Of a stretch of DNA of 64,000 nt, positions 43,478-51,281 are shown in pieces (positions within the stretch are counted from its first letter, which is position 1; each line of letters opens with the position of its first letter). The notes under the pieces were generated by a model. That model did not search any database. It was given only the letters and a program-made list of their open reading frames with translations, and had not been told where the DNA came from. Origin of the DNA: Verrucomicrobiaceae bacterium UBA1938 (GTDB lineage: Bacteria; Verrucomicrobiota; Verrucomicrobiia; Verrucomicrobiales; Verrucomicrobiaceae); contig DDFC01000002.1 in the NCBI GenBank assembly GCA_002336895.1, forward strand, positions 54,468 to 118,467. The letters run 5' to 3'. A program made the position numbers and the translations under genes.

Positions 43478-44734
43478 ATGACCAACCAGCTGCTGTCGCC
43501 ATATCACATTCTCTACGTCGATGACGAAGAGAAGGCGCTGCGCTATTTCAAAGAGATCTTTGGCGACGAGTACACCATCCATACCGCCACCAATGCGATG
43601 GACGGCTACCGCATTCTGCAGACCTACGGCCCGCAGATCGGCCTGCTGCTCACGGACCAGCGCATGCCCGGCCCCAGCGGCGTGGAGCTCATGGAGCATG
43701 CCCGCAAGCTCAACCCGAATCTGGTGCGCATTCTTGTCACGGCCTACACGGACTATCAGGCGGCTGTGGATGCGGTGAATTCCGGGCGCTGCTTCCGTTA
43801 TCTGCACAAGCCTTGGGATCCCGAGGAGCTCAGCATGGTGCTCAAGCACGCTCTGGACTACTACCACGCTCTCATCGAGCGCGAGCGCCTGCTCGCTGAA
43901 AAGGCGGATACCGTGCGCAGCATGCTCTCGGCGGACAAGGTCTCCGGCCTGGGCATCCTGGCGGAAGGACTGAACCACCACCTGCGAAATGCGCTGACGG
44001 TGGTGCGCGCCTTCATCGACCTCGCGCCCATGAAGCTCATGGAGGAGATCGGCGGCTCGCATCCGCGCGACCCTTCTTTCTGGATCGATGTGCAAAACCA
44101 GGCGCAGTCGCAGCTCGAGCGCATTCAGTCCATGCTGGCCCGTCTGGCCGAAGCCTCCCACTCCAAGCAGCTGGACCGTGTGGATCAGTGTCATCTCAAG
44201 TCCGTGCTCAATGAGATGGTGGAGCTCTTCGGCCCGCAGATGACGGAGAAAAAGCTTCAGATCCTGGTGGATGTGGACGACACCCTGCCGCCGCTCATCG
44301 TGCATGGCGCACGCTTTCGTCAGATGTGGCGTCTGATCTTCATGGAGGAGCTCACGCACCTCAGCGCAGGAGACAGCATCCACATCAGCGCCAAAGCGGA
44401 ACGGGATGCCCGTGGTCGCACCCACGTGACCATGTATGTGCGTGACAACGGCATCTGGGAAGGCACGGACAAACCCGTGAACCTTTTTGATCCCTTCTAC
44501 ACCCGCAGCCGCAAGCCCGATGATTTCGGCGTGAACATGATGGCCTGCTACGTCACCATGCATCTGCACGGCGGCAATGCTGAGGCTCATCACCTGGAAC
44601 CGCGCGGACTGGAGCTGAAGCTCACCCTGCCGCTGGACAACGGCTTTGAACCCAAGCAGGAAGAAGACTTCTTCCACACCCTCCTCACTCACGAGAAACG
44701 CTGGAAGCAGCGCGATGAAATGGCGGCAGCTTGA
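43478..44734 (+). CDS. Response regulator fused to a degenerate histidine-kinase module
   Basis: A 418-residue protein. The receiver domain (1-125) has YVDDEE, the phosphoacceptor Asp60 in LLLTDQRMPG, and VTAYTD and YLHKPW, all intact. A helical region (about 155-230) resembles a HisKA domain with His167 in GLNHHLRNALTVV. The C-terminal GHKL-like domain is degraded: the N-box Asn is missing (RQMWRLIFMEELTHLS) and G1 reads DNGIWEG instead of DNGxG, so ATP binding is doubtful. There is no DNA-binding domain. It may act by protein contact, for example by accepting phosphate at Asp60 from the kinase 10 bases upstream and signalling through the dead kinase domain. Confidence 0.9.
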   Translation: MTNQLLSPYHILYVDDEEKALRYFKEIFGDEYTIHTATNAMDGYRILQTYGPQIGLLLTDQRMPGPSGVELMEHARKLNPNLVRILVTAYTDYQAAVDAVNSGRCFRYLHKPWDPEELSMVLKHALDYYHALIERERLLAEKADTVRSMLSADKVSGLGILAEGLNHHLRNALTVVRAFIDLAPMKLMEEIGGSHPRDPSFWIDVQNQAQSQLERIQSMLARLAEASHSKQLDRVDQCHLKSVLNEMVELFGPQMTEKKLQILVDVDDTLPPLIVHGARFRQMWRLIFMEELTHLSAGDSIHISAKAERDARGRTHVTMYVRDNGIWEGTDKPVNLFDPFYTRSRKPDDFGVNMMACYVTMHLHGGNAEAHHLEPRGLELKLTLPLDNGFEPKQEEDFFHTLLTHEKRWKQRDEMAAA

Positions 44735-44747
44735 GGTGAACTGGACA

Positions 44748-44780
44748 TGAAAAAGGCGGCCGGGTTTCCCCAGCCGCCTT
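44748..44780 (-). terminator. Rho-independent terminator of gnd
   Basis: AAGGCGGC (44753-44760) pairs with GCCGCCTT (44773-44780), with a further GGG/CCC pair inside. On the minus strand the hairpin is followed by TTTTT. It also lies 18 bases after the response-regulator stop, but no T run is present on the plus strand. Confidence 0.85.
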
Positions 44781-44817
44781 CAAAGAAGCCCAGTTGCAAT
44801 GCAACCGGGAAGAGCAA

Positions 44818-46260
44818 TCAGCCGATCACCTCAGGCCATTCCGTGTGGAAGAACTGGCCTTCGGGCTTGTCCGTGCGCTCATAGGTATGAGCGCCGAAGA
44901 AGTCGCGCTGGGCCTGCAGCAGGTTGGCGGGCAGGCGTGCAGCACGGTAGCTGTCGTAGTAGCCGAGGGAGGCGGAGAAGGCGGGGACGGGGATGCCGTT
45001 CAGGGTGGCCAGGGCCACCACTTCGCGCCAGTTCTGCTGGGTCTGGCTCAGCACGTCCTTGAAGAACGGGTCGAGCATCAGGTTGGCCAGGTTGGAGTTG
45101 GTGCGGTAGGCGTCCGTGATGCGGTTGAGGAACTTTGCACGGATGATGCAGCCCCCGCGCCAGATGGCGGCGATACGACCCAGGTCCAGGCCCCAGTTCT
45201 TCTTCTCGCCCATGGTCTTGATCAGGTCCAGGCCCTGGGCGTAGGAGATGATCTTGGACGCATAGAGGGCGTCGTGCACCTTCTTCACGAGTTCCTTCTT
45301 GTCCGTGGTGATGTTCACAGTCGGGCCCGTCAGCTGGGTGCTGGCGGCCACGCGCTGCTTCTTCTGGGAGGAAAGGATGCGGGCCTCCACGGCGGCGTTG
45401 ATGGTGCTGATGACGACGGCGTTTTCAGCGGCGTTGAGCAGCGTCCACTGGCCGGTGCCTTTCTGGCCGGCCTTGTCCACGATGAGCTCCACGATGGGCT
45501 TGCCGGTTTCCGGGTCCTTCTGCTCCAGGGCCTTGCCGGAGATCTGGATGAGGTAGCTGAGGAGGTCGCCTTCGTTCCACTCATTGAAGATGGCGGCCAT
45601 CTCGTCGGTGGTGAATCCAGCGTTCTTGAAGATGTTGTAGGCTTCGCAGATGAGCTGCATGTCGCCGTACTCGATGCCGTTGTGGATCATCTTCACGTAG
45701 TGGCCGGCACCGCCGGGGCCGATGTGGATGACGCAGGGCTCTCCATCCACCTTGGCGGCGATGGATTCAAAGATGGGCTTCATCACCTCCCAGGTGCTGG
45801 CAGGGCCGCCGGGCATGATGGAGGGGCCTTTGCGGGCGCCTTCTTCACCGCCGGACACGCCGGCACCGATGAAGCGCAGGCCTTTTTCCGTGAGGTAGGC
45901 GTCGCGGCGCTCAGTGGTCTGGTAGAAGCTGTTGCCGCCGTCGATCACGATGTCGTCCTTGTCCAGCAGGGGAATGAGCTGCTCGATCACCGCGTCCACG
46001 GCATCGCGGTCGCTGTCCTTCACGGCGGTGGATTTCACCATGATGTGGATCTTGCGGGGAGTGGCGAGGCTCTGTACGAACTCCTCCAGGGTGTGGCAGC
46101 CCACCAGGGCCTTGCCGGGGTGCTTGGCCACAAATTCATCCACCACGCTGGTGGTGCGGTTGAATACGCTCACCTGAAAGCCGCGGCTTTCCACGTTGAG
46201 AACGAGGTTCTGGCCCATCACAGCAAGGCCGATCAATCCGAAGTCACTTTTTTTGCTCAT
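44818..46260 (-). CDS. gnd: 6-phosphogluconate dehydrogenase, decarboxylating
   Basis: A 480-residue pentose-phosphate-pathway enzyme that makes ribulose 5-phosphate. The start at 46260 gives MSKKSDFGLIGLAVMGQNL with the NADP-binding GLAVMG motif at the N-terminus; the frame continues upstream without conserved sequence. GAGVSGGEEGARKGPSIMPGG, HIGPGGAGHYVKMIHNGIEYGDMQLI and the C-terminal dimer domain are intact. Length is that of the long (about 480) bacterial and eukaryotic form. It stands alone. Confidence 0.97.
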   Translation of the reverse strand: MSKKSDFGLIGLAVMGQNLVLNVESRGFQVSVFNRTTSVVDEFVAKHPGKALVGCHTLEEFVQSLATPRKIHIMVKSTAVKDSDRDAVDAVIEQLIPLLDKDDIVIDGGNSFYQTTERRDAYLTEKGLRFIGAGVSGGEEGARKGPSIMPGGPASTWEVMKPIFESIAAKVDGEPCVIHIGPGGAGHYVKMIHNGIEYGDMQLICEAYNIFKNAGFTTDEMAAIFNEWNEGDLLSYLIQISGKALEQKDPETGKPIVELIVDKAGQKGTGQWTLLNAAENAVVISTINAAVEARILSSQKKQRVAASTQLTGPTVNITTDKKELVKKVHDALYASKIISYAQGLDLIKTMGEKKNWGLDLGRIAAIWRGGCIIRAKFLNRITDAYRTNSNLANLMLDPFFKDVLSQTQQNWREVVALATLNGIPVPAFSASLGYYDSYRAARLPANLLQAQRDFFGAHTYERTDKPEGQFFHTEWPEVIG

Positions 46261-46599
46261 ATTGTATTTAGGGGCCGCAGTCATACCCCCCCGCCCACGT
46301 TTGGCAAAGGAGATTTTCCTCATGTCGGCCATGAGCGGGATTGATGGAAAATGGCACGATTGAGCTGTCGAGCCTCCCCGGAGCCTTCGGGCAGCCCTGC
46401 CGGCACGCGATTACACCACATCTTTCATGCAGTATTGCAGCGCCAGAACGAAGGAAAATGGCTCATTGCGGGGAGTTCTCAGCAGGCAGGATTTCGGCTG
46501 GTCTATGAGGCGCCAAAGTGGCCCCTGTGGTGACGAAGGCGCCTCCGGACTGGTGGTCACCGCTTCACACCCGCGTCTGACGCATTACGAAAAACCTGC
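46261..46599. other. Intergenic region between gnd and the methyltransferase gene
   Basis: 339 bases without a supportable gene. It should contain the gnd promoter at its left side (minus strand). A C run (CCCCCCGCCC, about 46287-46296) and a 60-codon open frame are the only things I noticed. No convincing terminator for the methyltransferase gene, repeat or RNA was found. Confidence 0.5.
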
Positions 46600-47319
46600 T
46601 CAAACGCGCGCATGCTTGAGCCGTCTGGCGTACCAGGCGTGTATCATTCCCGCCTGGAAAAACTGAACCGGTGGGCCAAACCCTCCATCGCTGATGATAT
46701 CTCGTGTTTTCTGCGGTGGCAGCACCGCCACGTCACGTCTGTAGGTCTCGCGCATTTTTTCAATCTCTTCCGGAAGAGCAATGGAGCCGCTCTCCCGCAT
46801 CATCCGAAACCAAACCTCCAGCAGCCCCGTGGAATCCGTGTCGCCGGAAAGATCGCCGGACAGGTCCGAACTCACCAGCATGCCCTCTGGGTGCAGACGT
46901 TCAGCGATGCCCCTGAAGAATTGCGACCGGGCCGATGGATCAAGGATGAACTGGGATACAAGAAACGCTGTGGCGGCATCGAAAGGATCTCCCGGCGGCA
47001 ATGTATCGAGATAGCCCGCATGAAAGGCGCAGCGTGCGGTGAGTCCATGCTCCTCCGCCCGTTGCCGCAGGACATTCAGCATGGCCACAGAGGGCTCCAC
47101 TGCAGTGAAGTGCCACCCCGGAAACTTTGGGGCCAGATGCAGGATTTCGGCTCCGGTGCCTGCACCCACGCATAAAATTCGCGCTGTCTGGGGGAGTTTC
47201 GAAAGCACGGCGCTTGTGAGCAGGTGCAAGGCGCTGTTGATGGGGGCCAGCCGGCTCCACTTCTCGTCATACGTTGCTGCCTGTTGATCAAAGATGGCGG
47301 TGATCTGTTCTTTCTGCAT
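46600..47319 (-). CDS. Class I SAM-dependent methyltransferase
   Basis: A 239-residue methyltransferase. ILCVGAGTGAEILHLAPKFPGWHFTAVEPS (about 48-78) is motif I with the acidic residue that binds the SAM ribose. FDAATAFLVSQFI and GMLVSSDLSG are the later strands. A Met at 47319 (MQKEQITAIFDQQAATYDEKW) is the likely start, since the family begins with this 'FDxxAxxYDxxW' segment; two further Mets at 47361 and 47385 are possible. The substrate is unknown. Confidence 0.85.
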   Translation of the reverse strand: MQKEQITAIFDQQAATYDEKWSRLAPINSALHLLTSAVLSKLPQTARILCVGAGTGAEILHLAPKFPGWHFTAVEPSVAMLNVLRQRAEEHGLTARCAFHAGYLDTLPPGDPFDAATAFLVSQFILDPSARSQFFRGIAERLHPEGMLVSSDLSGDLSGDTDSTGLLEVWFRMMRESGSIALPEEIEKMRETYRRDVAVLPPQKTRDIISDGGFGPPVQFFQAGMIHAWYARRLKHARV

Positions 47320-47437
47320 GGCGCGAATGTGGACTGCCTGAACCCGGTGCGGGTTAGCCATAGTAAACGGCTCACATCCCGCCATGGGCGAAACATTCTC
47401 AGTGTCTCACGAAAATCCTAATGGGATGATGCCCACC

Positions 47438-48790
47438 TCATGCCAGTATCCCCTTCGCCACCTCGCCGCTCACATCCGTCAGTCGGAAATTTCTTCCCGC
47501 ATAGCGATACGTCAGCCGCTCGTGGTTGATCCCCAGCAGATGCAGCACCGTGGCATGCAGATCATGCGTGCCGATGATGCCCGTCTCCGCCTTGTCCCCC
47601 ATCTCATTTGTGCTGCCGTACGTGAAGCCTCCCTTCACACCACCGCCCGCCATCCACATGGTGTAGCCGCCACCATTGTGACCACGCCCATTGTACGGCT
47701 CGTTGTCGTATCCGCTGCCACGCCCAAACTCACCGCCCCACATAATGAGAGTGTCCTTCAGCATGTCCCGCTGCTTCAGATCCGCGATCAATCCCGCGAT
47801 CGGCTTGTCAATCGAAGTGCACTGCCGCGCTAGATTGTCCCGCAGCCCGTTGTGATGATCCCACCCCGGCGAAGTCAGTTGGATAAACCGCACGCCCTTT
47901 TCCGCCATTCTCCGCGCCATCAGACACTGCGTGCCAAACCGTTCCGTAGCTCCGTCATCCAGGCCGTACATCTCGCGGATGTGCTGCGGCTCCTTGTCCA
48001 GATCCAGCACCTCCGGCACGCTCGTCTGCATCTTGTACGCCAGCTCATAGCTCTGGATGATTCCCTCGATCTCCGGATTCCCCGGATCACCGCTCAGCAG
48101 CTTGCGATTCGCCTTTTGGATGAACTCGATCTGCTTCCGCTGCTGCGCATCGCTCAGCCGCCCATTGCTCAGGTCAGGCACACCTCCACCACCTGTGCTC
48201 AGTCGCGTTCCCTGAAACGTTGCAGGCAGAAATGCCGAGCCATAGTTCATCGCCCCGCCGTTATCCGCCGCCGGATTGATCGTCACAAACCCCGGCAGAT
48301 CCTCCGCCACCGTGCCGAGTCCATAAACAATCCACGCCCCCATCGAAGGCCGCACAAACGTCTCACTCCCGATGTGCAGCGCCACCGTCGCCATCTGATG
48401 CGCATTCGTGCGCGTCTGCATCCCGTTCAGCAGGCACAGCTCATCCGCATGCTTCGCCAGCTCCGGAAACGCCTCCGAGATCATGATCCCGCTCTTCCCG
48501 CGTGGCTTGAACTCAAACACCGAGCCCATGTACTTCTGCACCTTGTCCGCCTCCGCCTTCGCCAGCTCCGGCTTGTAATCAAAGGTGTCCAGATGACTCG
48601 GTCCGCCCTGCATGAACATAAAGATCACCCGCTTCGCCCTCGCCGCAAAATGCGGCTCCTTCGGCGCCAGCGGATTGATCGTCTTCGGCGGCGCCGCAGC
48701 CCCCGCCCACTGCTGATGCAGTGCATTGAACGCCAGCCAGCCGAAGCCAGTGCTGGTGGATTGGAGGATGGTGCGACGGGTGGTCATCAC
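47438..48790 (-). CDS. DUF1501 family protein (Tat-exported)
   Basis: A 450-residue protein of the DUF1501 family, related to the alkaline-phosphatase/sulfatase superfamily. A twin-arginine leader (TTRRTILQSTSTGFGWLAFNAL) is followed by RVIFMFMQGGPSHLDTFDYKPEL, the family hallmark. It also has LLNGMQTRTNAHQMATVALHIG, SPGWDHH and MWGGEFGRG, with TGIIGTHDLHATVLHLLGINHERLTYRYAGRNFRLTDV at the end (in pieces across residues 400-440). The start overlaps the preceding stop (ATGA). DUF1501 genes are nearly always paired with DUF1549/DUF1553 genes in Planctomycetota and Verrucomicrobiota, as here. Biochemical role unproven. Confidence 0.93.
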   Translation of the reverse strand: MMTTRRTILQSTSTGFGWLAFNALHQQWAGAAAPPKTINPLAPKEPHFAARAKRVIFMFMQGGPSHLDTFDYKPELAKAEADKVQKYMGSVFEFKPRGKSGIMISEAFPELAKHADELCLLNGMQTRTNAHQMATVALHIGSETFVRPSMGAWIVYGLGTVAEDLPGFVTINPAADNGGAMNYGSAFLPATFQGTRLSTGGGGVPDLSNGRLSDAQQRKQIEFIQKANRKLLSGDPGNPEIEGIIQSYELAYKMQTSVPEVLDLDKEPQHIREMYGLDDGATERFGTQCLMARRMAEKGVRFIQLTSPGWDHHNGLRDNLARQCTSIDKPIAGLIADLKQRDMLKDTLIMWGGEFGRGSGYDNEPYNGRGHNGGGYTMWMAGGGVKGGFTYGSTNEMGDKAETGIIGTHDLHATVLHLLGINHERLTYRYAGRNFRLTDVSGEVAKGILA

Positions 48791-49227
48791 TGCTTCGTGC
48801 TGGGTTGAGGTTTTCTGGATTCAGTCGGGAACGGAATGCGCGTCAGCCTGCCTCCTCTTCGTTGTTCTTTGGGCTTCCAGTCGGCCTGAGGCGAGCGGCG
48901 AATGATGCTCCAGCCTTCTTCTGCATCAAAATCAAAGACCACATTCTCCCCTCCATGTCCTTCTTCAATGTCGATCACCACCAGCGAATCCTCGAAAATT
49001 TTCATGTGTGTCACGAGCAAGGTGTGTTTTTTCAGTTCCGACAGCAAATACGGATGCAGGTCCGTGGCTTTGATCGCGAGCATCAGTTTCTGAACCTGCG
49101 GCGGCCATTGCGTGAAGGTGGAGTCCCAGTCTTCATCCTTCATGGAGAACTTGGTCTGCGCTTCCAGCCCGCTGGTTAGGAGCACAGCACACATCATCAA
49201 AAGGGCTCGTTTAAAAAGAGGATTCAT
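48787..49227 (-). CDS. Small secreted protein of unknown function
   Basis: A 146-residue protein with a signal peptide (MNPLFKRALLMMCAVLLTSGLEA, cleavage near LEA-QT). The mature part is a compact domain (KFSMKDEDWDSTFTQWPPQVQKLM) ending in a basic Pro-rich tail. It sits between the DUF1549/DUF1553 gene (11 bases) and the DUF1501 gene, which it overlaps by 4 bases, so it is part of that transcript and may be a companion subunit. No family recognised. Confidence 0.8.
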   Translation of the reverse strand: MNPLFKRALLMMCAVLLTSGLEAQTKFSMKDEDWDSTFTQWPPQVQKLMLAIKATDLHPYLLSELKKHTLLVTHMKIFEDSLVVIDIEEGHGGENVVFDFDAEEGWSIIRRSPQADWKPKEQRRGGRLTRIPFPTESRKPQPSTKQ

Positions 49228-49238
49228 ATCGCAGTAAA

Positions 49239-51281
49239 TTAAAACACATACCTGAACTCCGCCGTCCCCAGCAGCGCCTGCACCAGTGTCTGCATGTCCA
49301 GCTCAGCCGCATCACGCACCTCCTCGCTCGAAGGCTCCCGTCCCAGAACCAGCCGATAGACCGCCTTCACATCCTTCCCGGCTTTCCTCGCGGTCTCCTC
49401 CGCCAGTTCCTCCACCATCGGGTTGTTCATGAAAAACAGCGCCTGCGGAGCCACCGTCGTCACATCGCGCTGTCCCTTGATCTGCGTCGGTCCCGGGAAA
49501 TCAAACGTGCTGAAAAGCTCCGGCACATTGTCCCGCACCACCGGCAGATAGATCGTGCGATACGGATCATCCACACTGAGCAATCCACGCGTCAGGCCAT
49601 GCCGCCCCTTGCCGCCCGTGCCCGCCACCTGGATGCCTTCGGGCCGGTCAAACGTCAGCTTGCCCGCCAGTTGCAGCAGCGTGTCGCGCAGCGGCTCCAG
49701 CTCCAGTCGCTTCGCATTCATCCTCCATCGCAGTTTGTTCCCCGCATCAGGATGCTCAGGATTGCCCGTGCTCGCCAGCCGGTACGTCCTGCTCAGCATC
49801 ATCGCGCGGATCATCTTCTTCACCGACCACCCGCCTTCCACAAACCGCACCGCCAGATGATCCAGCAGTTCAGGATGCGTCGGGTCACTCCCCGTGATGC
49901 CAAAATCATCCACCGTGCGCACGATGCCTTCACCAAACAGATGCTGCCAGATGCGGTTCACCGCCACGCGAGAGGTCAGCGGATGCGTAGCCTGCGTCAT
50001 CCACTGCGCCAGTTCCAGCCGTCCCGAAGACTTTGCAGGAATCTTCGGCAGCGGGGGCAGGGCAGGCATTCCCATCTGCCCGCGCTCAGGCGCCGCCTTG
50101 CGATCATGCGGATCTCCACCCACCGCCAGTTCGCAATCCTTGATCTCACCTTCGATCACGCCCATGCAGAAATGCGGGTCCACATCGTAGCGGATCGTCG
50201 TCTTCGGATTTCCCAGCGCGCGGATGTCATCCATCGAGTGAATCCCCTCCGGCACCTTCGCAGGCGGGCCCACCGGCTCATCCAGCTTTGTCGGCAGATC
50301 CACCAGCATCTCCGGGTCCACATAGCCCGATCCGTTCATGTCACTACGATTCGCCTGACCCGGCAGCGTGCGGCTGCTGTAAAAAATGCCCGCCAGCGCA
50401 TAATAATCCTTCTGGCTCAACGGTTCCGTCTTGTGGTCATGACACCGCGCACAGCTGATGGTCAGCCCCATGAACGCACGCGACACCACATCGATCTGGT
50501 CATCCACCTGATCCAGCACAAACTGCTCATAGTCCCCCTCCTGCAAATTCACGCTTCCCAGCGCCAGCATGCCTGTGCCCACAATCTGGTCACGCTTCTG
50601 CAGCACCGTTGTCGCTGGCAAAAGATCTCCCGCAATCTGCTCCGCCACAAATCGGTTGTACGGCTTGTCCGCATTCAGCGAGTCGATCACCCAGTCACGA
50701 TACTTCCACGCATACGTAAACGGCGCATTCCACACCCGCCCCACGCTGTCTGCATACCTCACCACATCCAGCCAGTGCCGCGCCCACCGTTCGCCGAAGC
50801 GCTCCGACTGCAAAAACGCATCCACCACCTTCGCAAACGCCACCTCATCCGGAGCCGCATCCTTCACAAAACGCTCCACCTCCTCCTGCGTCGGCGGCAG
50901 TCCGCGCAGATCAAACGACGCCCGCCGGATCAGCGTCAGTCGCGACGCATCGCCAATGGGATGCAGATTCTCCTTATCCAGCCGCGCGAGGATAAACCGG
51001 TCCATGTCATCCCTCGGCCACGCCCCATCCTTCACCACCGGAACCACCGGCCTCATGATGCGCTTATACGACCAAGGCGTCTCGTTCTCATATTTCTCAG
51101 CCGCTTGGATGGCCATGCCGCAAAATGCTGCCGAGACAAAAATGGCGCAGATGCTCTGCGTGGGCATGAGATGAGCGCGACAGCGTCCTGGAGTGCGCCG
51201 GTCCTCCGGCGCCTTCGAGCGTCCAAAAACCTTCGCAAAGCTCCGCCGCATACGCGTCCCACTGCACATCATAGTCTTCAT
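49239..51281 (-). CDS. DUF1549/DUF1553 domain protein with a c-type haem motif
   Basis: About 680 residues. The ATG at 51281 overlaps the stop of the upstream gene (ATGA), which favours it. The product then has a 38-residue basic segment, coded by a dispersed repeat (51183-51244), before the hydrophobic signal sequence SICAIFVSAAFCGMAIQA. An alternative start at 51167 would give a normal signal peptide but loses the coupling. The DUF1549 domain follows (MDRFILARLDKENLHP, RASFDLRGLPPTQEEV, ERFGERWARHWLDVVRYADS). SCARCHDHK (CxxCH, about residue 277) can bind haem c. The DUF1553 domain has LAQWMTQATHPLTSRVAVNRIWQHLFGEGIV and FLSRTYR-like segments. The protein is exported; its reaction is unknown. 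Confidence 0.9.
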   Translation of the reverse strand: MKTMMCSGTRMRRSFAKVFGRSKAPEDRRTPGRCRAHLMPTQSICAIFVSAAFCGMAIQAAEKYENETPWSYKRIMRPVVPVVKDGAWPRDDMDRFILARLDKENLHPIGDASRLTLIRRASFDLRGLPPTQEEVERFVKDAAPDEVAFAKVVDAFLQSERFGERWARHWLDVVRYADSVGRVWNAPFTYAWKYRDWVIDSLNADKPYNRFVAEQIAGDLLPATTVLQKRDQIVGTGMLALGSVNLQEGDYEQFVLDQVDDQIDVVSRAFMGLTISCARCHDHKTEPLSQKDYYALAGIFYSSRTLPGQANRSDMNGSGYVDPEMLVDLPTKLDEPVGPPAKVPEGIHSMDDIRALGNPKTTIRYDVDPHFCMGVIEGEIKDCELAVGGDPHDRKAAPERGQMGMPALPPLPKIPAKSSGRLELAQWMTQATHPLTSRVAVNRIWQHLFGEGIVRTVDDFGITGSDPTHPELLDHLAVRFVEGGWSVKKMIRAMMLSRTYRLASTGNPEHPDAGNKLRWRMNAKRLELEPLRDTLLQLAGKLTFDRPEGIQVAGTGGKGRHGLTRGLLSVDDPYRTIYLPVVRDNVPELFSTFDFPGPTQIKGQRDVTTVAPQALFFMNNPMVEELAEETARKAGKDVKAVYRLVLGREPSSEEVRDAAELDMQTLVQALLGTAEFRYVF
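51183..51244 (-). repeat. Dispersed palindromic repeat, copy 1 (within the 5' coding region)
   Basis: 62 bases that match the reverse complement of 60681-60742 at 53 of 62 positions by hand alignment, including GTGCGCCG, TCCTCCGGCGC and CGCAAAGCTCC. It lies in the region coding for the N-terminus of the DUF1549/DUF1553 protein. It corresponds to one arm and the centre of the longer copy at 60656-60742. Confidence 0.8.

Noticed and set aside
46351..46533. 60-codon plus-strand frame upstream of the methyltransferase end
   Set aside because: No start signal, domain or neighbour support; composition looks random.
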